Shown: positions 1-8,766 of the stretch, piece by piece | Position numbering within the stretch: the first letter of the stretch is position 1 | Layout: every line of letters starts with the position of its first letter | Origin: an uncultured Clostridiaceae bacterium | Lineage (GTDB): Bacteria; Bacillota; Clostridia; Lachnospirales; Lachnospiraceae | Length of the DNA stretch: 32,659 nt | Assembly (NCBI GenBank): GCA_946185495.1 | Contig: CAMHJT010000013.1 | Location: 1-32,659, forward strand | Direction: 5' to 3' | Translations under genes and position numbers: made by a program | The notes under the pieces: model-generated | Seen by the model: the letters and a program-made list of their open reading frames with translations, nothing else | Told to the model about the DNA's origin: nothing | Databases searched by the model: none

Positions 1-100
1 CCCTTCGTCTCCAGATACTCCTTCAGAAGCTCAATCTGCGTGGTCTTGCCGGAACCGTCCGGTCCCTCCATTGTAATAAATATTCCTTCCAAAAACTCAT
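1..100 (-). CDS. tmk: Thymidylate kinase, N-terminal fragment (runs off the left edge)
   Basis: Minus-strand reading gives [34 protein letters not shown], with Walker A motif [10 protein letters not shown]; starts 4 nt after the upstream decarboxylase stop codon. Confidence 0.85.
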
Positions 101-104
101 CCCC

Positions 105-1664
105 TTATTCTTCCTCTGACTGTAACCGTCCCCATTTTTTCCTGCCGCGGGCTTTCTTTCTGAACCAGTCCATCTTGTCCGCAACCACGCGGATTCCCGC
201 GTCTTCCTCTATTCCCATGATCACGAGCCCGCTCTCCCTCGCCCGCCGCAGTTCCTTTAAGATCTCCGCTGACAAGATCTCTCCCGGCGCAACGATCGGA
301 ATGCCCGGCGGATACGCGTACAAAAACGCGCCGCTCACCCTTCCGGCCGCATCCATGAACGCCACCGTCTCCTGCGACTTCGCGAGCGCCTCCGCAATCG
401 GCATCTGCCGCTCCGGCAAAATCCTATATAATGTTGTATCGGCAGGTTGATCCCAATCCGTTAACTGACTGTCAATGGTTTCCATCGCCCCAAGCAGCGC
501 CTCAAACGCCTCCTTCGAATCCGCCACCGAGGTCATGGCCACCACATAGCTGCTGCCCGCCATCTCCATCACCTGGCCGTATTCCCGGTGCAGCATGTCC
601 GCGAGCATGGTTCCCGTCAGGGGAACCGTCTCCTCGTCCTGCCGGATCCCGCAGCCCACGACGGAAAAGACCAGCTTGCCCTCGTCATAGCTGTAAAGCT
701 CACTGCGGTTAAAATCCTCCGGGGTCACCAGATGAATGTGAGACAACCTGCCAAACTGCTTGCGGTATTCCGCCAAAAGCTCCTTGTAAACGATGAACAG
801 CCCGTCCCTCGCATGATCCATTTTCGCGATGCAGGCCTCCATGCACGCCATCATCACATAGGAAGGAGACGAGGTCTGATAAATCTGCAGATATTCCTCC
901 ACCTTCTCTGTCTTCACCAGCTTTCCGCCAAGATGCAGCAGCGAGCACTGGGTCAGCGCCGGCAGCGTCTTGTGCAGGCTCTCCACCACGATATCCGCGC
1001 CAAGCCGGATCGCTGTCTCCGGAATCCGGTCATAATCGGTATTGGAAATGGTCTCGTTGACATGCTTCATATATTCAAAGTGCGCGCCATGCGCCGAGTC
1101 CACGATCAGCGGAAGCTTCGCCTTGTGTGCGATCTTCGCGATCTTCTCCACGTCGCTGACCACGCCCTCGTAGGTCGGGGACACCAGCACCACCGCCTTC
1201 GCGTCCGGATGCCGCTTGATCACCTTCCGCACCGAATCCGGATCCACGCCGCCGAACAGGTCCCACTTCTCATTCCACTCCGGCATGATATAATGCGCCC
1301 GAAGCCCCAGCAGGCGGACGGCGTTATACACGGATTTGTGGCAGTTGCGCGCCAGGATCAGGCTGTCCCCCGGCCTGCACACCGCGGAGATCGCCGCCAT
1401 GAGCCCGCAGGTGGAGCCGCCCACCAAAAAATAGCTCCGGTTCGCCCCGTACACCTGCGCCGTCTGCTCCATCGCCGTCCGGATCACGCCCTGCGGATGA
1501 TGCAGGCAGTCCAGGTTCCCCACCTCCGTCACGTCAATGAGATAGGGATTTTCCACCACCTCTGGAAAGATTGTGTAAAGCCGCCGCTTGTGCCCCGGCA
1601 TATGCCATGGATACGCCCCCTCCGTATTATATGCAATTAATTCACTCAATATCGGTTGTTCCAT
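105..1664 (-). CDS. Aminotransferase class I/II-fold Orn/Lys/Arg decarboxylase family protein
   Basis: 519-aa ORF with PWHMPGHKR, GGSTCGLMAAI, VDSAHGAHF and ESLHKTLPALTQ (PLP lysine) motifs; decarboxylase-tmk order is common in Firmicutes. Confidence 0.88.
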   Translation of the reverse strand: MEQPILSELIAYNTEGAYPWHMPGHKRRLYTIFPEVVENPYLIDVTEVGNLDCLHHPQGVIRTAMEQTAQVYGANRSYFLVGGSTCGLMAAISAVCRPGDSLILARNCHKSVYNAVRLLGLRAHYIMPEWNEKWDLFGGVDPDSVRKVIKRHPDAKAVVLVSPTYEGVVSDVEKIAKIAHKAKLPLIVDSAHGAHFEYMKHVNETISNTDYDRIPETAIRLGADIVVESLHKTLPALTQCSLLHLGGKLVKTEKVEEYLQIYQTSSPSYVMMACMEACIAKMDHARDGLFIVYKELLAEYRKQFGRLSHIHLVTPEDFNRSELYSYDEGKLVFSVVGCGIRQDEETVPLTGTMLADMLHREYGQVMEMAGSSYVVAMTSVADSKEAFEALLGAMETIDSQLTDWDQPADTTLYRILPERQMPIAEALAKSQETVAFMDAAGRVSGAFLYAYPPGIPIVAPGEILSAEILKELRRARESGLVIMGIEEDAGIRVVADKMDWFRKKARGRKKWGRLQSEEE

Positions 1665-1714
1665 ACGCTTCTCTCTCTCATATCATCCACCGGAACCAAC
1701 AATCGCTTTTGCTT

Positions 1715-1743
1715 ATTATATCAAAAATACTGCGTTATCTCAA
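1715..1743 (-). promoter_or_regulatory. Sigma-A-type promoter for the decarboxylase-tmk operon
   Basis: Minus strand TTGAGA-17 nt-TATAAT, about 50 nt upstream of the 1664 start. Confidence 0.65.
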
Positions 1744-1769
1744 TCATTTTGTGAGCTGCGCGGTTCCCA

Positions 1770-4700
1770 TCACGCCTTTTCCTGCTTGTTGTAGCTCTCG
1801 TGGATATTGCTGATATCCTCCACCGTTCCACCGCCATGGTCGTCCGGCGCCCGGAACTGCCCTTTCTCCACCAGGCGCAGGAAGGCGTCCACCACATCTG
1901 CCGTAAGCTGCGTGCCCGCCGCGTCCCGGATGATCGATACCGCCTTTTCAAAGTTCATCCGTTTCCGGTACGGACGGTTGGAGTACATCGCGTCAAAGGT
2001 ATCCGCCACCGCGATGATCTGGGCTACTCTCGGAATCTCGTCACCCTTAAGCCCCTTCGGGTATCCCTTGCCGTCAGGGCGCTCATGGTGCGCGCCCGCG
2101 CCAATGGCCAGCTCCGGCATGATGCTGATATCCTTCAACACATCATATCCCAGCGCCGCGTGGGACTTGATCGTCTGGAATTCCTCGTCCGTGAGCTTGC
2201 CCGGCTTATTGAGCACCTCTGGCGGAACGCCGATCTTGCCAATGTCATGCATCATGGCAATGCTGTGGAATTTCTCCACCGTCTCCTCATCATAGCCGAG
2301 CTCCCTGGCCAGCATCACCGTGTAGTCCGCCACCCGTGAGGAGTGCCCGTTGGTGTACGCGTCCTTCATATCGATCGTCTTGGCAAAGGCCTGGACGATC
2401 TCCCGGATCAGCTCCTTGTCCTCCTCCTGCTTTTTCAGGTATTTCCTGGTCTTGATATGGATATACAGGCGGATCGCCTCAGCGATGAAAACCGCGAAGA
2501 TCACCAGCATGACCACATGGAACCATACATGCTCATAAAAAGCTTTTTCCTTGATGATTGGCAGCTCATAGGTGTATACGCCCTCGGAATCCCGCAGGGT
2601 GACCTGGTAATGGTACTCTCCGCCCCCAAGGTTCGTATAATCCACGGGCCCGAACTCGCTCCATTTCACCGTCGTCCCCTTTTTGTCAAACCCCTCCAGA
2701 AAATAATCAACATTCGGATTCGACAGCGCGTAGTTGCAGACATTGGAATAAATCGTCAGCTTCCCGACATCTGAAGGCAGGATGATCTGTCCCTGCCCGT
2801 TCGGATAAATCCGCATCCCGTCCGCAGCCACATACGGAAAGGCAACCCTCACATTCATCACGCTTTCAAATTCACGGTCCGGATTAAATTTCGCCACGCC
2901 TGTGGATCCGGCCATATACAGGTCTCCATCCTCCGTATATTCACTGTAGGAATTTGCTGTCGCGATACAGGGCAGGCCGTCGTCTATTCCATAAAATACC
3001 GGATTCACCTCTCCGTTTTCCATCATTTCTTCCGGCGACACCTGATAGATGCCATTGCTGCTTAAAATCCACAAATCGTCCCCCGCGCTCTGGTACAGGT
3101 CAAAATTGTTGGAATACGGAAAATGCTCCACCGTGGTGATCTGATAGTCCGAATCCATGAACGAGATGGAATTGCTGGTCACAATCCAGTAGATGTCTCT
3201 TCTTAAGTCCTTCTTGATCCGCATGATCACCTCGGAATGCAGCCCGTCCTTCTTGCCGAGGTGTACAGCCTCCTCCGCGTCCTCATGAATCACATAAATA
3301 CCTCCCCCGTCCGTACCGAGGAGGATATCGCCGTTTTCTCCCCCAAGCACAGTCAGGACTTCTGTATTGCTGATCCCCATTTCCTCTCCATAGACCTTCT
3401 CCACGCCATTTTCCCGGATCAGCGCCACGCCTCCTGTGCAGGCGGCCAGGAAGCTGCCGTCCTCCCGTTCCCAGACCGTCCGGACCCTGGCCGACGGCAG
3501 GCCGTCCAGCATGCCATAGCATACTGCCGTTCCATTCTCATACCGGATCAGTGGATATTCGCTGAAATTGGAAATCCACAGGCGGTTCCTGCTGTCCCTT
3601 ATAATCGAACGGATCTTGCAGCCCGCAAGAAGCTTGATCAGGTCATCGGCCTCCACCTCCCCGCCCGATGGGCGCACAGCGCTTTTTAAGGGGCATTTTT
3701 CAATCCGGCGGTCATCCCCCAGTATCATCAGACCGTTATTGCATCCCATGAAAAGCTGTCCGTTATACAGGCAGGTCGTGTTGACCGATGCCGTCTCCAG
3801 CGAATTTCTTGCAAAAATATCCGTAAACCTGCAGGTCACCAGCTTCATCACGCCCTGTCTGGAGGATATGAACCAGAGATTGCCCTGATAATCCGCCATC
3901 ACATCCTCCACCGCGCTGTTGAGCGGTATATTCCTGGGCTGTTCCAGATGGTCATTCTTCAGCACGCCAATCCCGTTATCCGCGCAAACCCAGAGCTGCT
4001 CCCCGAACCTTCTTACAAAATGAACCTGCTCCAAAGGACTCACATTGATCCGCTTCTCTGGAGAGAAATCACCGTCCATCTTGCCATAAAGAAGCTCCGA
4101 TCCCATCGTTCCAAGATAGACATAACCCGGCTGCGCCGGATCCGGATAGACAAAATAACTTTCCTCCACCCCTAACCGTGAGAGATCGCAAAACCCCGTG
4201 ACTGTCCGGTTCTCTATCGTAAAGACCGCTCCATCCATGGTCACGCCGTACAGGATATCGTCCGGCCCGCGCTCCATCCTGCGTACATATTCATTGTTAA
4301 GCCTCTCATCATCCACCAGCTGTATCTGCATCTGGCCATCCACCACAGCCACGCCCTTTGTGGTCGCGATATAGATCAGTCCATCCTCCGTCTCCACCAC
4401 GGAACGGATCGTATCGGAGCTTAGGCCGTTTTCCATTGAAAACATGGTGTTTTTTCCTTTATCCATCACAGCCACGCCGTTGTCGTTGGTTCCGACCCAC
4501 AGCCGTTTCCTGCTGTCCTCAAAGAGCGTGGTCACGCTGGTGATGCCGGTGGTAGAATCCATTCTCTCAAAGGTATTCCCGTCATAACGGATCAGGCCGC
4601 TATAGCTTCCAATCCACAAAAATCCGTCGCTGGTCTCAATGATCGCGTTGGCCTCACAGGTAGGCAGGCCGTTCCGGTTGTCATACAGCACAGCGGCATA

Positions 4701-4901
4701 TCCGTCCCCATTGCCAAAGGGATCCACCATCATCCGGCCGGACTCCGCGCCGGCCTCTTTTGCCGACTCGGCCTGCATTCCGGATTCCTTTTCTGCCCTG
4801 ACCGCAGACGGATTCCCGCCTGCAAGCATTCCTATGAAAAACGCCATATTGGCATAAAGCAGAAGTTTCCTCAATTTTCTCATTTCATTTTCCGCCTCCA
4901 A
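1770..4901 (-). CDS. Two-component-type beta-propeller sensor with Y_Y_Y domain, TM helix and cytoplasmic HD-GYP domain (putative cyclic-di-nucleotide phosphodiesterase)
   Basis: N-terminal hydrophobic signal; repeated propeller motifs (DGFLWIGSYSGLIRYDG, RLWVGTNDNGVAVMD); TM near HVVMLVIFAVFIAEAI; HDIGKIGVP, HHERPDGKGYPKGL HD-GYP signatures. Start may be at MRKLRKLL (about 4883). Confidence 0.9.
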   Translation of the reverse strand: MEAENEMRKLRKLLLYANMAFFIGMLAGGNPSAVRAEKESGMQAESAKEAGAESGRMMVDPFGNGDGYAAVLYDNRNGLPTCEANAIIETSDGFLWIGSYSGLIRYDGNTFERMDSTTGITSVTTLFEDSRKRLWVGTNDNGVAVMDKGKNTMFSMENGLSSDTIRSVVETEDGLIYIATTKGVAVVDGQMQIQLVDDERLNNEYVRRMERGPDDILYGVTMDGAVFTIENRTVTGFCDLSRLGVEESYFVYPDPAQPGYVYLGTMGSELLYGKMDGDFSPEKRINVSPLEQVHFVRRFGEQLWVCADNGIGVLKNDHLEQPRNIPLNSAVEDVMADYQGNLWFISSRQGVMKLVTCRFTDIFARNSLETASVNTTCLYNGQLFMGCNNGLMILGDDRRIEKCPLKSAVRPSGGEVEADDLIKLLAGCKIRSIIRDSRNRLWISNFSEYPLIRYENGTAVCYGMLDGLPSARVRTVWEREDGSFLAACTGGVALIRENGVEKVYGEEMGISNTEVLTVLGGENGDILLGTDGGGIYVIHEDAEEAVHLGKKDGLHSEVIMRIKKDLRRDIYWIVTSNSISFMDSDYQITTVEHFPYSNNFDLYQSAGDDLWILSSNGIYQVSPEEMMENGEVNPVFYGIDDGLPCIATANSYSEYTEDGDLYMAGSTGVAKFNPDREFESVMNVRVAFPYVAADGMRIYPNGQGQIILPSDVGKLTIYSNVCNYALSNPNVDYFLEGFDKKGTTVKWSEFGPVDYTNLGGGEYHYQVTLRDSEGVYTYELPIIKEKAFYEHVWFHVVMLVIFAVFIAEAIRLYIHIKTRKYLKKQEEDKELIREIVQAFAKTIDMKDAYTNGHSSRVADYTVMLARELGYDEETVEKFHSIAMMHDIGKIGVPPEVLNKPGKLTDEEFQTIKSHAALGYDVLKDISIMPELAIGAGAHHERPDGKGYPKGLKGDEIPRVAQIIAVADTFDAMYSNRPYRKRMNFEKAVSIIRDAAGTQLTADVVDAFLRLVEKGQFRAPDDHGGGTVEDISNIHESYNKQEKA

Positions 4902-4955
4902 TCTCTTACGTACCCTGCGAAATGATCCTTATCCTGTCCAAGGCGGCCTCCGCCG

Positions 4956-5600
4956 TCACACTTCCCTTGCAAGCTCCATCCTGCAGATCGCGTTTCCCTT
5001 CTCAACAAACCTTGTCTCATACTCCGTCATCACATTTCCCTGTACATACTCAGAGTGGTGCAGGTCATAGGTATAATTCAGGATCTTCCAGCGCGGCGCC
5101 TGCTCTGCCTGCTCCATCGAAAAATCAAACAGCTCCCTGTTATCGGTCTTAAAGATCACATGGCCGTCCCTCTTCAGCAGCTTCTCATACCGGTCCAGAA
5201 AAGCCTGCGAGGTCAGCCGCCGTTTGGCATGCCGGTCCTTCGGCCAGGGATCCGAAAAATTCAGGTAAATCCGGTCCACCTCCCCTTCGCCGAACACATC
5301 CGCGATATATTCCGCCTCCATCCGGATAAAATAAATATTCGGAAGCTCCTCCTGCTCCTGCTTTTCGAGTGCCCGCAGCAGCACCGAGGAATACTTCTCA
5401 ATCCCCACATAATTAATCTCCGGATTCCGGGCAGCCAGCGTCATGATAAACTGTCCCTTTCCCATCCCGATCTCAATGTGGACCGGATTGTCGTTTCCAA
5501 ATACGGTATTCCATTTTCCTTTATATTCTGTCTCATTTTTAATCGTAAACCGGCTCTCAGCGATCACATCCCTGGCTCCGGGCACGTTTCGTAATCTCAT
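4956..5600 (-). CDS. trmB: tRNA (guanine-N7-)-methyltransferase
   Basis: 214 aa; EIGMGKGQFIMTLA, YLNFSDPWPKDRHAKRRLT motifs characteristic of TrmB. Confidence 0.95.
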   Translation of the reverse strand: MRLRNVPGARDVIAESRFTIKNETEYKGKWNTVFGNDNPVHIEIGMGKGQFIMTLAARNPEINYVGIEKYSSVLLRALEKQEQEELPNIYFIRMEAEYIADVFGEGEVDRIYLNFSDPWPKDRHAKRRLTSQAFLDRYEKLLKRDGHVIFKTDNRELFDFSMEQAEQAPRWKILNYTYDLHHSEYVQGNVMTEYETRFVEKGNAICRMELAREV

Positions 5601-5613
5601 GTCTTCACTCCTT

Positions 5614-5637
5614 TAAAAAAAGCGGGGTTTCCGCCTT
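5614..5637 (-). terminator. Short intrinsic terminator between the HNH gene and trmB
   Basis: Minus strand GCGGAAACCCCGC followed by TTTTTTT. Confidence 0.45.
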
Positions 5638-5658
5638 TACTTTATAACAGATTCCAAT

Positions 5659-6225
5659 CTACAAAAATACCGTCCGGTAATGCCACGCTAGAAATAGCAG
5701 GCATGCCGCAAGCGCAAGCCTTATCATTCCCCGGATCACCCAGTAGATCCTGAAGCTTCCCAAAACGCCCCGCAGATACCAGATCCCGGTCTGGTCCCGT
5801 TTCCTGCTGTTGCACCTGTGGCAGCTCGGCACCAGGTTTCTCACATCATTCACATTGCGGATTCCCTGTAATCTCAGGCCGATCTGCACAAGCCTGCTGC
5901 TCCTGGCCTTCGCCACCGGAACCAAATGGTCCACCTCGACCTTCCGCGCCTTGAGCCTCCTGTGGCAGTACCTGCAGCGGTAAGGCGGCGCATTATGCCG
6001 GAAAAACAGTTCCCGGTAATTCGCCGATCTCGTCCATTCCTTCCTGTACCAGTTATATTTCAGCCTGTACCTGTCACAGACTCTGGCAATGTACGTCCGA
6101 TCCTCCGCCTCTATCGTCCAGCAGCCGTTTGCGTGCTGCCTGGCTCCCAGTTTTTTGAGACGGTGCTTCGCAAACCATCTGCTGTTTTTCTGAATGTATA
6201 TTTCCGCCTTCCAGATCTGCTCCAC
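5659..6225 (-). CDS. HNH endonuclease-domain protein with C-terminal hydrophobic segment
   Basis: CRYCHRRLKARKVEVDHLVPVAKA...NDVRNLVPSCHRCNSRKRD (HNH with CxxC zinc pairs); C-terminus YWVIRGMIRLALAACLLFLAWHY. Confidence 0.8.
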   Translation of the reverse strand: MEQIWKAEIYIQKNSRWFAKHRLKKLGARQHANGCWTIEAEDRTYIARVCDRYRLKYNWYRKEWTRSANYRELFFRHNAPPYRCRYCHRRLKARKVEVDHLVPVAKARSSRLVQIGLRLQGIRNVNDVRNLVPSCHRCNSRKRDQTGIWYLRGVLGSFRIYWVIRGMIRLALAACLLFLAWHYRTVFL

Positions 6226-6392
6226 CGTCCCTTCTCACGCATCTTCCCTGCAATTGTAACACATCCCGCCACATAATGCAAAAACTGATTGACCCCCTCA
6301 AATCAAACAGGCAGGGATCCAGCCTGCTCGCCGCGCAGGAGCGCGCCCAGCATTAGCTGAAATCCTTTCTTGCACGCCTCTTTGCATAAAGC

Positions 6393-6426
6393 AAAAAAAA
6401 TAAGCAGAACATTGTCTGCTTATTTT
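6393..6426 (-). terminator. Intrinsic terminator of the small coiled-coil gene
   Basis: Minus strand AAAATAAGCAGACA-ATGT-TCTGCTTATTTTTTTT, just after the stop at 6435. Confidence 0.75.
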
Positions 6427-6434
6427 CCAATTCA

Positions 6435-6647
6435 TTATTTATTCAGCATTTCCTCTACTTCTTCGTAGCTCAAACCACGCTCAGCGATCAGTGCATCCAG
6501 CTTAACAAGCTGCTCTTTCTTTACCTTGCTCTCAAGCTCCTTCTTGGTCTTCTTTAATTCCTTCAGGGCACCCTCCATGTTTTCGATATCTGCTGTTACC
6601 ATCTCTAACTGCTCTTCCAGGGTATAGCTCTTTCTTCCTCTAGCCAT
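6435..6647 (-). CDS. Small charged coiled-coil protein, conserved-hypothetical type
   Basis: 70-aa product from MARGRKSYTLEEQLEMV...; AGGAGG 9 nt upstream of ATG 6647. The track ORF extends to a GTG at 6653. Highly charged heptad-like Glu/Lys pattern. Confidence 0.75.
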   Translation of the reverse strand: MARGRKSYTLEEQLEMVTADIENMEGALKELKKTKKELESKVKKEQLVKLDALIAERGLSYEEVEEMLNK

Positions 6648-6761
6648 CTTCACAAACCTCCTAAAAAAAAATAATAATAATACATTTAAAAAATGTATAT
6701 CGCACAGCTATGTGCCTGAATAAAATAATCCTTTCACATTCCAAATATATGTGATAGCTTC

Positions 6762-6790
6762 AGCATACCATAAAGCACCATATTTGTAAA
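6762..6790 (-). promoter_or_regulatory. Candidate sigma-A promoter for the small coiled-coil gene
   Basis: Minus strand TTTACA-17 nt-TATGCT; implies an approximately 105-nt 5' UTR. Confidence 0.5.
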
Positions 6791-7006
6791 GTCCTCCAAA
6801 AACATAAAATTCTGTTTTTTGCAAATGAAATGGATATGCGTGATTGCAATCTATCCTTTAATATGCTAAAGTAATTGAAAGCAACAATTCTCTGAACATG
6901 ATGATCACAAACATTTTGATATTTTACAATATATGATCAACCAGCCAAAAAACTACCAAAGCTTTCAACCGGCATAACGCGACAAATACACGGAGGCGAA
7001 GCCAGC

Positions 7007-8032
7007 ATGAAAAAACTAATCAGCATCATTTTACCCTGCTACAATGTGGAACCCTATTTAAGCCGCTGCTTTGACAGCCTGAAAGCGCAGACCATCGGCC
7101 TTGGCCAGATGGAACTGATTTTTGTAAATGACGCTTCGACAGACGCAACCCTTGATGTGCTGACGAAACTGGAAGCCCAACATCCCGACGATATCATCGT
7201 CATCAATTTTCCGGAAAACCGCCGTCAGGGCACAGCGAGAAATGTAGCCCTGGAATACGCCAGCGCGCCTTACATCGGTTACGTGGATTCCGATGACTGG
7301 GTGGAGCCCGATATGTTCGAAAAAATGCTAAAAGCCATCGAGACCTATGACTGTGATTTTGTGGAATGCCGCTGGGATCTGGCAAGAGATAAAGCCCATA
7401 GATCCCCCGTGAAAAAACTTGGAAAACCCGGATATCTGGATCTTTCCATTCCCTCTGTCAAGGCTGAATTTATCGGAACCCAGATCGGGCTGACCGCCCT
7501 TTGGAACAAGGTTTTCAAGAAATCCTTCCTCGTGGATCATGATATTTTCTGCCCGGAACAGATCCGGTATGAAGACATTTTCTTTTGTTATCTGGCCTTT
7601 TTATATGCGAATTCCTATTACCGGATTGACGAGCCGTTATACCACTATTTTATCAATCCTTCCGGCACGGTACAGAGCCGCAGCAAGGACTACCAGTTCG
7701 ACAAGATGGATATCGCGGTCGGATTTTTACAGACCTGCCGGGAGCGCGGGCTTGACCGCAGCTATAAGGATGAAATCGAGTGGATGTTCCTTGAAAAATA
7801 TTATGTGTATATGCTGTGGGAGGTCTTTCATGAATTTCCCGAACGCTCCTATGGCTGCTATCTGCAGATGAAGGAGACAGTACAGGAACTGGTGCCGGAT
7901 TACCGGGACAATCCCTTCCGGAAATGGGAGAGCAACGCGTTTGACCACGTCATGCTGAACCTGCTCGACTGCCCGTTAGACGAAGCCTCCTTTCTCCAGC
8001 TCCGGGATGAAATGCTCAAAAAAATGGGATGA
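7007..8032 (+). CDS. Glycosyltransferase family 2
   Basis: 341 aa; KLISIILPCYNVEPYLSRCFDSL, FVNDASTDAT, YVDSDDWVEPDMF (GT-A DxD-type) motifs; RBS GGAGGCGAAG upstream. Confidence 0.92.
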   Translation: MKKLISIILPCYNVEPYLSRCFDSLKAQTIGLGQMELIFVNDASTDATLDVLTKLEAQHPDDIIVINFPENRRQGTARNVALEYASAPYIGYVDSDDWVEPDMFEKMLKAIETYDCDFVECRWDLARDKAHRSPVKKLGKPGYLDLSIPSVKAEFIGTQIGLTALWNKVFKKSFLVDHDIFCPEQIRYEDIFFCYLAFLYANSYYRIDEPLYHYFINPSGTVQSRSKDYQFDKMDIAVGFLQTCRERGLDRSYKDEIEWMFLEKYYVYMLWEVFHEFPERSYGCYLQMKETVQELVPDYRDNPFRKWESNAFDHVMLNLLDCPLDEASFLQLRDEMLKKMG

Positions 8033-8058
8033 ACCTCACCGGATTCATCCCTTTTTTA
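8026..8058 (+). terminator. Intrinsic terminator overlapping the GT2 stop codon
   Basis: GGGATGAA-cctcaccgga-TTCATCCC followed by TTTTTT; A-run on the other side may make it bidirectional for fliS. Confidence 0.75.
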
Positions 8059-8085
8059 TACCACACATTCCATTTTCCACAGGCA

Positions 8086-8553
8086 TCACGCCCGAAACTC
8101 CATGCCGCCGACGCTGCTCTCTACCAGCCCGCCGCTTCCGTATGTCAGCCCTGCGTAGACCTTCTCTGCCTGCTCCATCACCGGTCCCCCGGTATCCGTC
8201 TTCGCAATCTGAGAAAAGCTCTCATGATATTTGCGCAGCATCTCACTGCATCTCGCAATATCTAACGGCTCCCGCTTCAGCTTCGCATGGATCAGCACTT
8301 TATTGATATACACAAACACGGAGTAGATCTCCACAGAAAGCGGATTCTCCATATTCATGACATTCATCAGCTCTACCTGAACGGCCTGGGCCTTCTCCAC
8401 GCAGGACACAAATTCCTCTATCCTCTGTCCGTTGTAGGCGTCCAGCGCTTCCCCGATCCACTGCATCTCCATCTCCAGCATGGCAAGCGTCAGATCCGCG
8501 ATCCCTGCCTGGGCGATCCGCTTCTGATAGGTCTTCATTTCTTCACTCGTCAT
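8086..8553 (-). CDS. FliS-like flagellar export chaperone (divergent)
   Basis: 155-aa alpha-helical protein; YQKRIAQAGIADLTLAMLEMEMQWI... VEKAQAVQVELMNVMN...SVFVYINKVLIHAKL pattern resembles FliS; directly downstream of flagellin. Confidence 0.65.
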   Translation of the reverse strand: MTSEEMKTYQKRIAQAGIADLTLAMLEMEMQWIGEALDAYNGQRIEEFVSCVEKAQAVQVELMNVMNMENPLSVEIYSVFVYINKVLIHAKLKREPLDIARCSEMLRKYHESFSQIAKTDTGGPVMEQAEKVYAGLTYGSGGLVESSVGGMEFRA

Positions 8554-8724
8554 CTCACTGCCTCCCGATGTTGTTTCAATTCACACCGGTAGTTTAATGA
8601 GCGTGACATTCATCCGTATATCGGATAGATCCACGGGCTCTGTTCTTGGGCACATGGATTGCCTTCCTGTCAGTGGGGGATACCGTTTCGCTCCGCCCCC
8701 GCTGCCGCCGAGCTTGATCCTGAC

Positions 8725-8758
8725 CATTCCCCGCCCCTCTTATAAAAAGGGGGGAATG
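8725..8758 (-). terminator. Stem-loop immediately downstream of flagellin
   Basis: Imperfect inverted repeat CATTCCCC-GCCCCT / AAGGGG-GGAATG just after the flagellin stop; lacks a strong terminal U-run. Confidence 0.4.
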
Positions 8759-8766
8759 CCTTCCTC

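Noticed and set aside
588-1640. 350-aa plus-strand ORF opposite the decarboxylase
   Set aside because: Arg/His-rich antisense ORF typical of GC-rich coding DNA; the opposite strand is a clear enzyme.
6316-6345. CCTGCTCGCCGCGCAGGAGCGCGCCC resembling CCTGCCCGCCGCGCGGGGCGCGTCC near 24668
   Set aside because: Possible second dispersed repeat, but short, GC-rich and only two imperfect copies; not enough to claim.
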